Below are positions 54,107 to 63,184 of a stretch of 64,000 nucleotides of DNA, piece by piece. A program made the translations under genes and the position numbers. Location: the NCBI GenBank assembly GCA_001464065.1, contig LNDN01000002.1:23445-87444 (forward strand). Reading direction: 5' to 3'. Positions within the stretch are counted from its first letter, which is position 1. The number at the start of each line of letters is the position of its first letter. Source of the DNA: Acidobacteria bacterium Ga0077522. Lineage in GTDB: Bacteria; Acidobacteriota; Vicinamibacteria; Vicinamibacterales; Vicinamibacteraceae. The notes beneath the pieces are model-generated. The model made no database searches. It had not been told where the DNA came from and worked only from the letters and a program-made list of their open reading frames with translations.

Positions 54107-54928
54107 ATGAGCCTCGCCGTTCTCTATGCCGCGACGTTCGGCGCCTACGTCTGGCACTTCAGCAGCCAGAAGGCGCTGGCCGGCCGCATCGCGACGGGCC
54201 TGCTCCTGGTCTCCGTGCTCGTGCACACGTTCGTGCTCGGCATGTACACGATGGACCTCGGCGTGCCGCCGATGGCCGGCCGCACCGGCGCCGTGTCGAC
54301 CTTCGTGTGGATGCTCGCCATCGCCTACCTCTCGGTCGAGTTGTCGACCGACGAACGGGGCATCGGCATCTTCGTCACGCCGCTGCTCGTGGCGCTGCAG
54401 GGCCTCGTGGCGCACGGCGCGATGCCGACCGACGTGCCCGAGTACTTCCGGGCGCCGTTCGTGGCGGTGCACGTCGGCGCGCTGCTGTTCGCCTACGCCA
54501 GCTTCGCCCTGGCCTGCGTCATCGGCATCACCTATGTCCTGCTGTTCCGCGAATTGAAGCGCCGCACGCCCGGCGTGTTCTTCCAGCGCCTGCCGTCCCT
54601 GCAGGTGCTCGACCGCATGAACATGCGGGCGGTGGGGATCGGCTGGCTGCTGCTGACGATCGGCCTGGTCGGCGGCGCCGTCTGGCTGCGCGACGTCAGC
54701 ATACACATGGCCGACGATCCGCGCCTGCCGCACATGACCATCACCGATCCCAAGATCCTGATGGCCGTCATCACCTGGGTCGTCTACGGCATCCTGCTCG
54801 GCACGCGCCGGTGGGCTGGCCTCACCCCGCGCCGGGCCGCCTGGCTGTCCGCGCTCGGCTTCGCCATCGTCCTGCTGAACTTCCTGCCCGTGGCGTACTT
54901 CTTCGCCCGGAGCCACAACTTCGCCTGA
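54107..54928 (+). CDS. CcsA/HemX-family cytochrome c assembly protein
   Basis: A 273-residue protein with eight membrane helices. It matches the CcsA/HemX family of haem-handling proteins: VSTFVWMLAIAYLSVEL is near the tryptophan-rich region, and conserved His residues occur in VAVHVGALLFAYASFALACVIGITYVLLF and MTITDPKILMAVITWVVYGILL. In many bacteria hemX directly precedes hemA and affects GluTR level; here the start of hemA overlaps its stop. It therefore may regulate HemA or take part in cytochrome c maturation. Confidence 0.85.
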   Translation: MSLAVLYAATFGAYVWHFSSQKALAGRIATGLLLVSVLVHTFVLGMYTMDLGVPPMAGRTGAVSTFVWMLAIAYLSVELSTDERGIGIFVTPLLVALQGLVAHGAMPTDVPEYFRAPFVAVHVGALLFAYASFALACVIGITYVLLFRELKRRTPGVFFQRLPSLQVLDRMNMRAVGIGWLLLTIGLVGGAVWLRDVSIHMADDPRLPHMTITDPKILMAVITWVVYGILLGTRRWAGLTPRRAAWLSALGFAIVLLNFLPVAYFFARSHNFA

Positions 54929-56244
54929 TGCACCTCGTCCTGGTCGGCCTCAGTCACCACACCGCGCCACTCGAGGTGCGCGAGCGGATTGGCATCAGCC
55001 GCTCGATGGTGCCCGCCGCGCTCGATCGCCTGGCCACCGACGGCTGCGACGACGCGGTGCTGCTGTCGACGTGCAACCGCACCGAGGTCTACGCCGTCGC
55101 CGCCGATCCCGCGCTGATGGGCGAGCGCATCATCGGCTGCCTGGCCGACTACCGCGGCGTGAGTCGCGAGGACATCGATGCCGCGCTGTACGTCCGCACG
55201 GACGCCGACGCCGCCCGTCATCTGTTCCGGGTCTCGGCGGGACTCGATTCGCTGGTCGTCGGCGAACCCGAGATCCTCGGACAGGTGAAGGACGCCTACA
55301 AGGTCGCCAGTGAGTCGCGCGGGACCGGCAGCGTCATCAATCGGCTGTTCCATGGCGCCTTCGCCATCGGCAAGCGCGTGCGCACCGACACCGGGCTCGC
55401 CGAGGGCGCGGTGTCGCTCAGCTACGCCGCGGTGACGCTCGCGCGCAAGATCTTCGGCGACCTGGCGCGGCGCAAGGTCGTCGTCTTCGGGGCGGGCGAG
55501 ATGGCGCGCCTGAGCGCGCTGCATTTTCATCAGCACGTCGCCGGCACGACCGTGGCGACACGCCGGCAGGATCGCGGTGAGGTCCTCGCGGCCGAGATCC
55601 ACGGCCAGGTGGCGCCCTGGGATGCCAGGTTCGATGCCCTGGTCGACGCCGACATCCTCGTCTCTGCGACTGGATCGCCAGAGCTGGTGCTGACCGATAC
55701 CGACATGCGCCGGGTGCTCGCCGCACGCCGCGGCCGCCCGATGTTCGTCGTGGATCTCGCGGTACCGCGCGACGTCGCCCCGGAGATCGGCGCGCTCGAG
55801 GAGGTCTTCCTCTACAACATCGACGACCTGCGGGGGATCGTCCAGGAGAACCTGGCGCGCCGGCAGGACGCCGTATCGAAGGCCGAGCGACTCGTCAACG
55901 ACGAGGTCTCGGCGTGGTACGCCTGGCTGCGCTCGCGCGCCGCCATTCCGACCGTCGTCGCCCTGCGGACGCGCTTCGAGCGCGTGCGCCAGGCCGAGCT
56001 GGACCGGCTCGCACCGCGGCTTGCGGCCCTCGGGCCGGAGGCGCGCGACCGCGTCGACGAGATCACGCGGCTGATGGTCGAGAAGCTGCTGCTGACCCCC
56101 ACCGAACAACTCAAGGCCATCGACGACCACGACACCATGGATGCCTGCTCCGCGGCGCTCCGCCGCCTGTTCGCCCTCGACGAGGACGCTGCGGCCGCCG
56201 AGGCCGACCGGGCCGACGCCGCTCGACGAGGCACGCGGCGATGA
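54928..56244 (+). CDS. hemA: Glutamyl-tRNA reductase
   Basis: HemA reduces glutamyl-tRNA to glutamate semialdehyde, the first committed step of haem synthesis by the C5 path. ATG 54928 overlaps the hemX stop and gives 438 residues. The catalytic Cys is in LSTCNRTEVYAVA; the preceding LVLVGLSHHTAPLEVRE block and NADPH-binding VVVFGAGEMARLSAL are standard, as is the C-terminal dimerisation helix domain. The C-terminus has a short Ala/Asp/Arg-rich extension. Its stop overlaps hemC by 4 nt. Confidence 0.96.
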   Translation: MHLVLVGLSHHTAPLEVRERIGISRSMVPAALDRLATDGCDDAVLLSTCNRTEVYAVAADPALMGERIIGCLADYRGVSREDIDAALYVRTDADAARHLFRVSAGLDSLVVGEPEILGQVKDAYKVASESRGTGSVINRLFHGAFAIGKRVRTDTGLAEGAVSLSYAAVTLARKIFGDLARRKVVVFGAGEMARLSALHFHQHVAGTTVATRRQDRGEVLAAEIHGQVAPWDARFDALVDADILVSATGSPELVLTDTDMRRVLAARRGRPMFVVDLAVPRDVAPEIGALEEVFLYNIDDLRGIVQENLARRQDAVSKAERLVNDEVSAWYAWLRSRAAIPTVVALRTRFERVRQAELDRLAPRLAALGPEARDRVDEITRLMVEKLLLTPTEQLKAIDDHDTMDACSAALRRLFALDEDAAAAEADRADAARRGTRR

Positions 56245-57218
56245 CCGTCACCTGGCGTATCGGCACCCGTGGCAGCGCGCTCGCGCTGTGGCAGGCCCAC
56301 ACCGTCAAGGCCAGGCTCGAGGCCCTGGGCGTGGCCCCGTGCGAGATCGTCGTCATCCGGACCGACGGCGATCGCCTGCAGGAGGCCCCGCTGTCCGACA
56401 TCGGGGGCAAGCGGCTCTTCGTGAAGGAAATCGAGGACGCATTGCTCGAGGGCGAGATCGACCTCGCCGTGCACAGCGCCAAGGACATGGCGGTGACGCT
56501 GCCGGTCGGCCTGCACATCGCCGGCGTGTTGCCGCGCGCCGACGCGCGCGACGCCGTGGTGGTGCCGGAGGCCCGCGGCCTCTCCGACGCCACGCTCGCC
56601 GACCTCGCGGGGGCGCTCGGTCCGACGCCCCGCATCGGCACCAGCAGCGTCCGCCGCGTCGCGCAGTTGCATCGACAGTTCCCGGGCGCGGAGTTCCTGC
56701 CCGTCCGCGGCAACGTCGACACGCGTCTGCGCAAGCTCGACGCCGGCGAGTACGACGCCCTCGTGCTCGCGGCGGCCGGCCTGCATCGACTGGATCGCGG
56801 GTCACGCATCAGTGGCTGCCTGCCGGTGGACGTCTGCATCCCGGCGCCCGGCCAGGGCATCGTCGCCATCGAGTGTCGCGAGGACGCGGACGACATCACG
56901 CAGACGCTGGTGGCGATGAGCGACGCGGCCGCCGACGTCGCGCTGCGGGTGGAACGCGCCCTGGTGGCGGCGATCGGCGGCGGCTGTCAGCTGCCGCTCG
57001 GGGCCCATTGCCGGCAGGGCGAGGACGGCAGTCTCGAGCTGCTGGCCTGCGTCACCTCGATCGAGAGCGAGCACGAGGTGCGCGCGATCGGGTTCGGCGA
57101 CGCGAGCGATCCCGAGGCCCTGGGCGAGCAGGTCGCCGAGCGATTGCTGGCCGACGGCGCCAGGGCCATCCTGGATGCCGTGCGCGAATACGATGGCCCG
57201 CTGCCCGCCGACGAGTGA
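56241..57218 (+). CDS. hemC: Hydroxymethylbilane synthase
   Basis: HemC (porphobilinogen deaminase) polymerises four porphobilinogens to hydroxymethylbilane on a dipyrromethane cofactor. ATG 56241 gives 325 residues. Motifs are WRIGTRGSALALWQA, IVVIRTDGDR, VHSAKDMAVTLP, PRIGTSSVRRVAQL and RGNVDTRLRKLD. The cofactor Cys is in AIGGGCQLPLGAH. Slightly longer than the E. coli protein (313). It follows hemA with ATGA overlap and is 45 nt before the CobA-HemD gene. Confidence 0.96.
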   Translation: MTVTWRIGTRGSALALWQAHTVKARLEALGVAPCEIVVIRTDGDRLQEAPLSDIGGKRLFVKEIEDALLEGEIDLAVHSAKDMAVTLPVGLHIAGVLPRADARDAVVVPEARGLSDATLADLAGALGPTPRIGTSSVRRVAQLHRQFPGAEFLPVRGNVDTRLRKLDAGEYDALVLAAAGLHRLDRGSRISGCLPVDVCIPAPGQGIVAIECREDADDITQTLVAMSDAAADVALRVERALVAAIGGGCQLPLGAHCRQGEDGSLELLACVTSIESEHEVRAIGFGDASDPEALGEQVAERLLADGARAILDAVREYDGPLPADE

Positions 57219-57251
57219 CCGGAGCCGCGTGCTCCCGATCCGCTTCGGCAG

Positions 57252-57257
57252 TAAGAT
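57252..57257 (+). promoter_or_regulatory. -10-like TAAGAT, 6 nt before ATG 57264
   Basis: TAAGAT, then TCAGTC, then ATG. It could give an internal leaderless transcript for the last part of the haem operon, since the gap from hemC is only 45 nt. Confidence 0.45.
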
Positions 57258-57263
57258 TCAGTC

Positions 57264-58802
57264 ATGACTTCCGTGTCCATCGTGGGCGCTGGCCCTGGGG
57301 ACCCGTCCCTCATCTCCGTGCGCGGGCTGCGCTACCTGACCCGTGCCGACGTCGTCGTTCACGACACGCTGATCGACCCGCGACTGCTGCGCATGGCCCG
57401 TCCCGATGCCGAGTGCATCGACGTCGGTGATGCCGCGCCGGGGGAGATGGCGCAGGATGCCATCTGCCTGCTGGTCGCCGAGAAGGCGCGCGAAGGCAAG
57501 TCGGTGGTCCGGCTGAAGTGGGGCGACCCGTTCGTCTTCGACAGCGGCGGCAAGGAAGCCCTGTTCCTGCACGAGCAGGGCATCCGCTTCGAGGTGGTGC
57601 CGGGGATCCCGGCGCTGGTGGGCATTCCGGCGTACGCGGGCATCCCGGTCACCTATCCCGGCTCGGGCAACACGCTGACCTTCATCCGCGGCTACGAGCA
57701 CGGCGAGGAAGCCACGCCCGACCTCGACTGGCACCAGCTGGCCAAGGTCGACGGGACGCTGCTCTGCTACGCCGGCCCGCGACAGCTCGCGCGGGTGGCG
57801 ACCTCGCTGCTCGACCATGGGCGCCCCGCCGACGACTCGGCGGCCATCATCTACAACGGGACGACGCCGCAGCAGCGCACCGTGTCGGGCACGCTGGAGA
57901 GCCTGTCGCAGGAACTCACGGCCCGTCCCCCGCAAGTGCCGGCCGTGCTGGTGGTGGGGCCGTCGGCGGGCCTGCGCGAGCACCTTCGCTGGTTCGACGA
58001 GCGGCCGCTCTTCGGCACGCGCATCGTCGTCACGCGGTCGCGGGAGCAGGCGGGCGACTTCGTCGATCGTCTCCACGATCTGGGGGCCGAGGTCATCGAG
58101 GCGCCGTCGATTCACATCGAGCCGCTCGACGACTACGACGAAGTCGACCGTGCCATCGAGCAGATCGCGAGCTACCACTGGCTCGTGTTCACGAGCGCCA
58201 ATGGCGTGGACCACTTCATGCGCCGCGCCCTGGCCCGCGTGCGCGACATCCGCGACCTGCACGGACCGCGCATCTGCGCCGTCGGCCCGGCCACGGCCGA
58301 GCGGCTGCAACGCCTGCACCTGCGCGTGGACGTCATGCCCGAGGACGATCATGCCGAGGGCGTCATCGCGGCGCTGACGGCCGCAGGCAGTCTCGAGGGC
58401 CAGCGGATGCTGCTGCCGCGCGCGGACATCGCGCGGGAGATGCTGCCCGAGGAGCTGCGCCAGGCCGGCGCCGAGGTCGACGACATCGCGGCCTACAGCA
58501 CCGTGCGCGCCACCTGGGGCCAGGAAGGCCAGCCCGACATCTACAAGAAGCTGCTCGAAGGCGACGTCGACATCGTGACCTTCACGAGCGCATCGAGCGT
58601 CCGACATTTTGTGACCAATCTCGGCGAGGAACAGGCGGCCGACCTGCTGCAGCAGGTGTTGGTGGCGTCGATCGGTCCCGTGACCGCGGAGGCTGCCCAG
58701 CAACTCGGCGTGGCCACGAGCATCATGCCGCAGGCGCCGTACACGATTCCGTCGCTCGTGGACGCCATCGTCGCGCACGTCCGCAGCCGCCGCCAGCGCT
58801 GA
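57264..58802 (+). CDS. CobA-HemD fusion: uroporphyrinogen-III methyltransferase-like and uroporphyrinogen-III synthase
   Basis: A 512-residue fusion. Residues 1-250 are an SUMT/CobA-type tetrapyrrole methylase ([58 protein letters not shown]). Residues ~255-512 are uroporphyrinogen-III synthase ([20 protein letters not shown] ... [18 protein letters not shown] ... [14 protein letters not shown]). The synthase closes the ring to uroporphyrinogen III after hemC. In the CobA part the usual KGGDPFVFGRGGEE reads [14 protein letters not shown], and the THR of AGIPLTHR is TYP, so methylase activity is not certain. It precedes hemB. Confidence 0.9.
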   Translation: MTSVSIVGAGPGDPSLISVRGLRYLTRADVVVHDTLIDPRLLRMARPDAECIDVGDAAPGEMAQDAICLLVAEKAREGKSVVRLKWGDPFVFDSGGKEALFLHEQGIRFEVVPGIPALVGIPAYAGIPVTYPGSGNTLTFIRGYEHGEEATPDLDWHQLAKVDGTLLCYAGPRQLARVATSLLDHGRPADDSAAIIYNGTTPQQRTVSGTLESLSQELTARPPQVPAVLVVGPSAGLREHLRWFDERPLFGTRIVVTRSREQAGDFVDRLHDLGAEVIEAPSIHIEPLDDYDEVDRAIEQIASYHWLVFTSANGVDHFMRRALARVRDIRDLHGPRICAVGPATAERLQRLHLRVDVMPEDDHAEGVIAALTAAGSLEGQRMLLPRADIAREMLPEELRQAGAEVDDIAAYSTVRATWGQEGQPDIYKKLLEGDVDIVTFTSASSVRHFVTNLGEEQAADLLQQVLVASIGPVTAEAAQQLGVATSIMPQAPYTIPSLVDAIVAHVRSRRQR

Positions 58803-58807
58803 GCCTC

Positions 58808-59779
58808 ATGGCCCTCGACCTCACGCACCGCCCTCGTCGTCTTCGCCGCACGCCGGGCCTTCGGGCGCTGGTGCGCGAGACCCATCTCGAGCCGTCACAG
58901 TTCATCTACCCGTTGTTCGTCTGCCCTGGCGAGGGCGTCCACAAGCCGATTGGCTCGATGCCCGGCGTGGCGCAGATGTCGGTGGACGAGATCGTGCGGG
59001 AGGTCGAGGCGGCCGCGGGTGATGGCGTGACGTCGGTGCTGCTGTTCGGGTTGCCGGCGCACAAGGACGAGCGTGGCAGCAGCGCCAGTGACCCGCAGGG
59101 GCCCGTGCAGGCGGCCGTCCGTGCCATCCGCGCCGCGCAGCCGCAGACCGTCATCGTGACCGACGTCTGCCTCTGCGAGTACACGTCGCATGGCCACTGC
59201 GGCCTCGTGACCGACGGCATCGTCGAGAACGATCCCACCGTCGATCTGCTCGTGCAGGAGGCGCTGTCGCATGCCGAGGCCGGCGCCGACGTCGTGGCGC
59301 CGTCGGACATGATGGACGGGCGCATCGGTGCCATCCGCGACGGGCTGGATCGCGGCGGGTACGCCGACACGGCGATCATGAGCTACGCCGCGAAGTACGC
59401 CTCGGCCTTCTACGGGCCGTTCCGTGAGGCCGCCGAATCGACGCCGGCGTTCGGCGACCGCCGCAGCCATCAGATGGATCCCGCCAACGCGCGCGAAGCG
59501 CTGCGGCAGGTGGCCCTGGACATCGATCAGGGCGCGGACATGGTGATGGTGAAGCCGGCGCTTCCCTATCTGGACATCCTCTGGCGGGTCAAGGACACCT
59601 TCGGGCTGCCAACGGCGGCCTACCACGTCAGCGGCGAGTTCTCGATGGTCAAGGCCGCGGCCGCCAACGGCTGGATCGACGAAGCCCGCGCGATGATGGA
59701 GTCGCTGGTGTCGATTCGGCGCGCCGGGGCCGATGCCATCATCACGTACTACGCACGACACGCCGCGCGGCTGCTCTGA
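58808..59779 (+). CDS. hemB: Delta-aminolevulinic acid dehydratase (zinc type)
   Basis: HemB condenses two 5-aminolevulinates to porphobilinogen. ATG 58808 gives 323 residues (the track ORF begins within the fusion gene). The zinc-binding Cys cluster is [14 protein letters not shown], so a zinc rather than magnesium enzyme. Schiff-base lysines are in [15 protein letters not shown] and [26 protein letters not shown] and [17 protein letters not shown] are conserved. It lies 5 nt after the cobA/hemD stop and 38 nt before hemL, and belongs to the same operon. Confidence 0.96.
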   Translation: MALDLTHRPRRLRRTPGLRALVRETHLEPSQFIYPLFVCPGEGVHKPIGSMPGVAQMSVDEIVREVEAAAGDGVTSVLLFGLPAHKDERGSSASDPQGPVQAAVRAIRAAQPQTVIVTDVCLCEYTSHGHCGLVTDGIVENDPTVDLLVQEALSHAEAGADVVAPSDMMDGRIGAIRDGLDRGGYADTAIMSYAAKYASAFYGPFREAAESTPAFGDRRSHQMDPANAREALRQVALDIDQGADMVMVKPALPYLDILWRVKDTFGLPTAAYHVSGEFSMVKAAAANGWIDEARAMMESLVSIRRAGADAIITYYARHAARLL

Positions 59780-59817
59780 CGCACGCGCCGGATTCCCCCT
59801 CTCGAGGTCACACGCGC

Positions 59818-61134
59818 ATGGCAGAGCGACAGGCAACGCGGTCGGCGAAGTTGTTCGCGCGGGCACAGCAGGTGATGCCCGGTGGCGTCAGCAGTCCCGT
59901 CCGGGCGTTCAAGGCCGTCGGCGGCACGCCGCGCTTCATGAAGCGCGGCAAGGGGGCGTCCATCACGGACGAGGATGGACGGACGTACCTCGACTACGTG
60001 ATGTCGTGGGGGCCGCTCATCCACGGCCACGCGCCGAAGGGCCTGCTGAGCGTGCTGACGAAGACGGCCCGGCACGGCACCAGCTTCGGCGCCCCGACGC
60101 GTCTCGAGATCGAGATGGCCGAACTGGTGCGTTCGCTGGTGCCGTCGATGGAACTCGTGCGCTTCACGAGTTCCGGCACCGAGGCCGCGATGAGCGTGCT
60201 GCGCGTGGCCCGGGCCGCGACGGGGCGTGACGCCGTCCTCAAGTTCGCCGGCTGCTATCACGGCCATGCCGACGGCTTCCTCGTCGAGGCCGGCAGTGGC
60301 GCCGTGACGCTCGGTGTGCCGACGTCACCTGGCATCCCGAAGGCCGCCGCGGCCCTCACCCTGACGGCACGCTACAACGACCTGGCGTCGGTCGACGCCG
60401 TGGTCGGGCGCGTGAAGGGCGGCGTGGCCGCCGTGCTGGTCGAACCCATCGCCGGCAACATGGGCGTCGTGCCTCCCGAGCCAGGCTTTCTCGAAGGCCT
60501 CCGCGCGTTGTGCGACCGGACCGGCGCCCTGCTCGTCTTCGACGAGGTCATCAGCGGGTTCCGCGCGTCGCGGGGCGGCGCGCAGCACCTGCTCGGGGTA
60601 CGGCCCGACCTGACCTGCCTCGGCAAGATCATCGGTGGCGGGCTGCCCGTGGGCGCGTACGGCGGTCGCGAGGACCTGATGCGCATGGTGGCGCCCGATG
60701 GGCCCGTCTATCAGGCCGGCACGCTGTCGGGCAACCCGATGGCCATGGCGGCCGGCCTCTGGGCGCTCTCCCAGCTGTCCGACAAACTGTACGCGAAGCT
60801 CGAGCGCCTCGGCGCCCTCCTGGCCGAGGGCCTCTCCGAGTCCGCGCACCGCGCCGGCACCGACGTCAGCATCAACCGTGTCGGCTCGCTCCTCACCGTC
60901 TTCTTCACCAATCAGCCGGTGAGGAACTACGACGATGCGAGGGGGGCGGACACGGCGGCCTACGGGCGGTTCTTCCAGGCCATGCTCGCCCAGGGGATCT
61001 ACCTTCCTCCCTCGCAGTTCGAGGCGTGGTTCCTGTCGGGCGCGCACACCACCGACCACGTGGACACGACCATCCGGGCGGCGCGCAAGGCCTTCAAGGT
61101 GGCAGCTCGAGGCGGGTCGGCCCCCACCCCGTAA
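59818..61134 (+). CDS. hemL: Glutamate-1-semialdehyde 2,1-aminomutase
   Basis: HemL converts glutamate semialdehyde to 5-aminolevulinate using pyridoxamine/pyridoxal phosphate. The 438-residue protein has the PLP lysine in LTCLGKIIGGGLPVGAYGG, and VMPGGVSSPVRAF, SSGTEAAMSVLRVARA, FAGCYHGHADGFLV and LVFDEVISGFR. Length is normal. ATG 59818 lies after GAGGTCACACGCGC. With hemA, B, C and D it completes the path to uroporphyrinogen III in one operon. Confidence 0.96.
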   Translation: MAERQATRSAKLFARAQQVMPGGVSSPVRAFKAVGGTPRFMKRGKGASITDEDGRTYLDYVMSWGPLIHGHAPKGLLSVLTKTARHGTSFGAPTRLEIEMAELVRSLVPSMELVRFTSSGTEAAMSVLRVARAATGRDAVLKFAGCYHGHADGFLVEAGSGAVTLGVPTSPGIPKAAAALTLTARYNDLASVDAVVGRVKGGVAAVLVEPIAGNMGVVPPEPGFLEGLRALCDRTGALLVFDEVISGFRASRGGAQHLLGVRPDLTCLGKIIGGGLPVGAYGGREDLMRMVAPDGPVYQAGTLSGNPMAMAAGLWALSQLSDKLYAKLERLGALLAEGLSESAHRAGTDVSINRVGSLLTVFFTNQPVRNYDDARGADTAAYGRFFQAMLAQGIYLPPSQFEAWFLSGAHTTDHVDTTIRAARKAFKVAARGGSAPTP

Positions 61135-61141
61135 CACCTGC

Positions 61142-62125
61142 GTGCGGGCGTTCTACTGCGATCACTTCGTCCTGCCCCTGCCGGCCAGCCACCGGTTCCC
61201 GATGGACAAGTACGCACGCCTGCGGGCGCGCGTCCTCGAGGACGGCATCCTGCCCGCCGACGCGTTGCATGAGCCCGGGGCGGTCGCCTGGGACGACCTG
61301 ACGCGCGTCCACACCGCGGACTACGTCGCGCGCGTGCGTGACGGGCAGTTGACCCGCGAAGAGCAGCGGCGCATCGGTTTCCCGTGGTCGCCACAGATGG
61401 TCGAGCGGTCACGCCGATCCGTGGGCGGGACCCTCGATGCCGCGAGGGCGGCGCTGCAGGACGGCGTCTCGGCCAATCTCGCCGGGGGCACGCATCACGC
61501 CTTCCGCGACCGCGGTGAGGGCTACTGCGTGTTCAACGACGTCGCCGTCGCGGCCGCCACCCTGCTCGACACCGGTCGCGTCCGACACGTCGCCGTGATC
61601 GATCTCGACGTGCATCAGGGCAATGGCACGGCGGCGATCTTCGAACACGACGCGCGCGTCTTCACCTGCTCGCTGCACGGCGCGGCGAACTATCCGTTCC
61701 GCAAGGAACGCAGCGACCTGGACGTGCCGCTGCCCGACGGCATCGCCGACGACGAGTATCTGGCGCACCTGACTGGCGCGCTCGACCTCGTGCTCGCGTC
61801 AGGTCCGGATCTGGTCTTCTTCGTCGCGGGAGCCGATCCCTATGAAGGCGATCGACTGGGTCGCATGCGCCTGACCGAGGCGGGGCTCAGGCGTCGCGAC
61901 GCCATCGTGCTCGGTCGGTGCTACGCGGAGCGCGTGCCCGTCGCCGTGAGCATGGCCGGTGGCTACGCGCCGGACGTGGATGCCATCGCGCGCATCCACG
62001 CCGGCACGATTGCCGAAGCCGCGGCGTGTGCGCGGCTGTGGGACCGCGCTATTCCTTGCCGGCCTTCGCCTTCGCCCAGCGGCGCTTCTGCGCCTCGGCA
62101 ATCCGGCGACGAGCATCGGCACTGA
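61142..62125 (+). CDS. Histone deacetylase/AcuC/acetoin-utilisation family deacetylase
   Basis: A zinc-dependent deacetylase fold, 327 residues from GTG 61142 (7 nt after hemL). Active-site elements are LAGGTHHAF with the HH pair, VAVIDLDVHQGNGTAA with two metal ligands, FVAGADPYEGDRLGRM with the second Asp, and SMAGGYAP with the Tyr. Bacterial members act on acetylated proteins, acetylpolyamines or other small amides. The last ~25 residues (IPCRPSPSPSGASAPRQ) are low-complexity and overlap the convergent small gene by 77 nt, so the native C-terminus may be shorter. Its link to haem synthesis is not clear. Confidence 0.9.
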   Translation: MRAFYCDHFVLPLPASHRFPMDKYARLRARVLEDGILPADALHEPGAVAWDDLTRVHTADYVARVRDGQLTREEQRRIGFPWSPQMVERSRRSVGGTLDAARAALQDGVSANLAGGTHHAFRDRGEGYCVFNDVAVAAATLLDTGRVRHVAVIDLDVHQGNGTAAIFEHDARVFTCSLHGAANYPFRKERSDLDVPLPDGIADDEYLAHLTGALDLVLASGPDLVFFVAGADPYEGDRLGRMRLTEAGLRRRDAIVLGRCYAERVPVAVSMAGGYAPDVDAIARIHAGTIAEAAACARLWDRAIPCRPSPSPSGASAPRQSGDEHRH

Positions 62126-62357
62126 GCTTGCGCTTCTTGCGCACCTTGGGCGCGGCCGTGTCGGCCGCAGCCGGGGCGGCGGCGGCGGCCGGCGCGGCTC
62201 CCCTGGCTGATGTGCGCAGCTTGCGCGCCTGCGACTCGAGCTCCGCCAGACGCGCGCGCGTGGTGGCGATCTCCTGCTCGAGACCATGGAGCGCCCATGT
62301 GAGCAACTCGCGACTGCTGCCGATACCTGTGTTCGATGACTTACGTGTCTTTGCCAT
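62049..62357 (-). CDS. Small basic coiled-coil protein with SADARRRIAEAQKRRW tail
   Basis: A 102-residue protein starting at ATG 62357 (or ATG 62363). Residues 10-42 form an amphipathic helix (LLTWALHGLEQEIATTRARLAELESQ), followed by an Ala-rich linker and a highly basic C-terminus (KVRKKRKLSADARRRIAEAQKRRWAKAKAG). I recall the last motif as recurrent in small acidobacterial proteins; it resembles DNA- or RNA-binding tails. Function unknown. It overlaps the 3' end of the deacetylase gene on the other strand by 77 nt. GGAG lies close upstream. Confidence 0.7.
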   Translation of the reverse strand: MAKTRKSSNTGIGSSRELLTWALHGLEQEIATTRARLAELESQARKLRTSARGAAPAAAAAPAAADTAAPKVRKKRKLSADARRRIAEAQKRRWAKAKAGKE

Positions 62358-62601
62358 GGCCATGACTCCGGGAGGGGAACGCCTGGTAAACGCCCAAGCA
62401 TAACGTGATTTCTCCCGGCAGCCCTGCCATCGTGGCCTAAGTGGCAGTACCACCTGCGTGCAAAGGTTATGCGCGACTTAGCCGTCACCTATCGTGAGAT
62501 GGTCCTGTTGCCGCGAGACCGACGAGAACACGCAGGAATGCCACACCGGGCGATGCGGTTGCTCGAACGCCTCAGTCGCGGATAACGTCTCTCCTGTTCA
62601 G

Positions 62602-63096
62602 ATGGCCGTACGACGCTGGCTTCCGATCGTGCTGGGCATGCTGATGGTGCTCGTCCTCGGCATCATCGCGCTGGCGGGCAGCTGCGCCTACGTCGTGCGT
62701 CAGCAGGTCGCCGTGACGACCGCCGCCTCTGCCAACGACTACGAGCGCGAGGCCGCCGTCATCCTGAAGCGATTCGCCGGAGTCGCCCCGATCGTCGTGT
62801 CCGGGCCCGCCGGGCCCGAGATGTCCCGCAAGGTGCTGGCCGAGCGACGCAGGCGCGGGGGAACCGTCGCCAACCTGCACGTCCTGGTGTTCTCCGCGCG
62901 CGAGCGCACCCTCGTCAGGCTGACCGTGCCGATGTGGTTCCTGCGGCTGTCGCCGGACGGTCGCATCGACATCAACCGCGACGAAGTCGGCCTCGACAAC
63001 CTTCGACTGTCGATCGAGGACGTCGAGAGTGCCGGTCCCGGTCCGCTCTTCCTGCGCAAGAGCGACCAGTCCCGTGTGCTCGTCTGGACCGAGTAG
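62602..63096 (+). CDS. Membrane-anchored protein of unknown function
   Basis: ATG 62602 gives 164 residues beginning MAVRRWLPIVLGMLMVLVLGIIALAGSCAY, a signal anchor or lipoprotein-like helix with a Cys at its end. The remainder (about 130 residues) has a small alpha/beta look: EREAAVILKRFAGVAPIVVSG and RTLVRLTVPMWFLRLSPDGRIDINRDEVGL. The track start is 36 codons upstream and has no support. I do not recognise the family; no catalytic motif is apparent. The 244-nt region before it (62358-62601) shows no gene, only weak promoter-like TAACGT at 62583. Confidence 0.7.
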   Translation: MAVRRWLPIVLGMLMVLVLGIIALAGSCAYVVRQQVAVTTAASANDYEREAAVILKRFAGVAPIVVSGPAGPEMSRKVLAERRRRGGTVANLHVLVFSARERTLVRLTVPMWFLRLSPDGRIDINRDEVGLDNLRLSIEDVESAGPGPLFLRKSDQSRVLVWTE

Positions 63097-63184
63097 GACA
63101 ACGCCGAGGTGTCCTGGTGAGCGGACACGGGCGCTGGCACGCCGATTGATTCCTTCCCTGGTGTTCGCCCCGAAGGAGGACACC

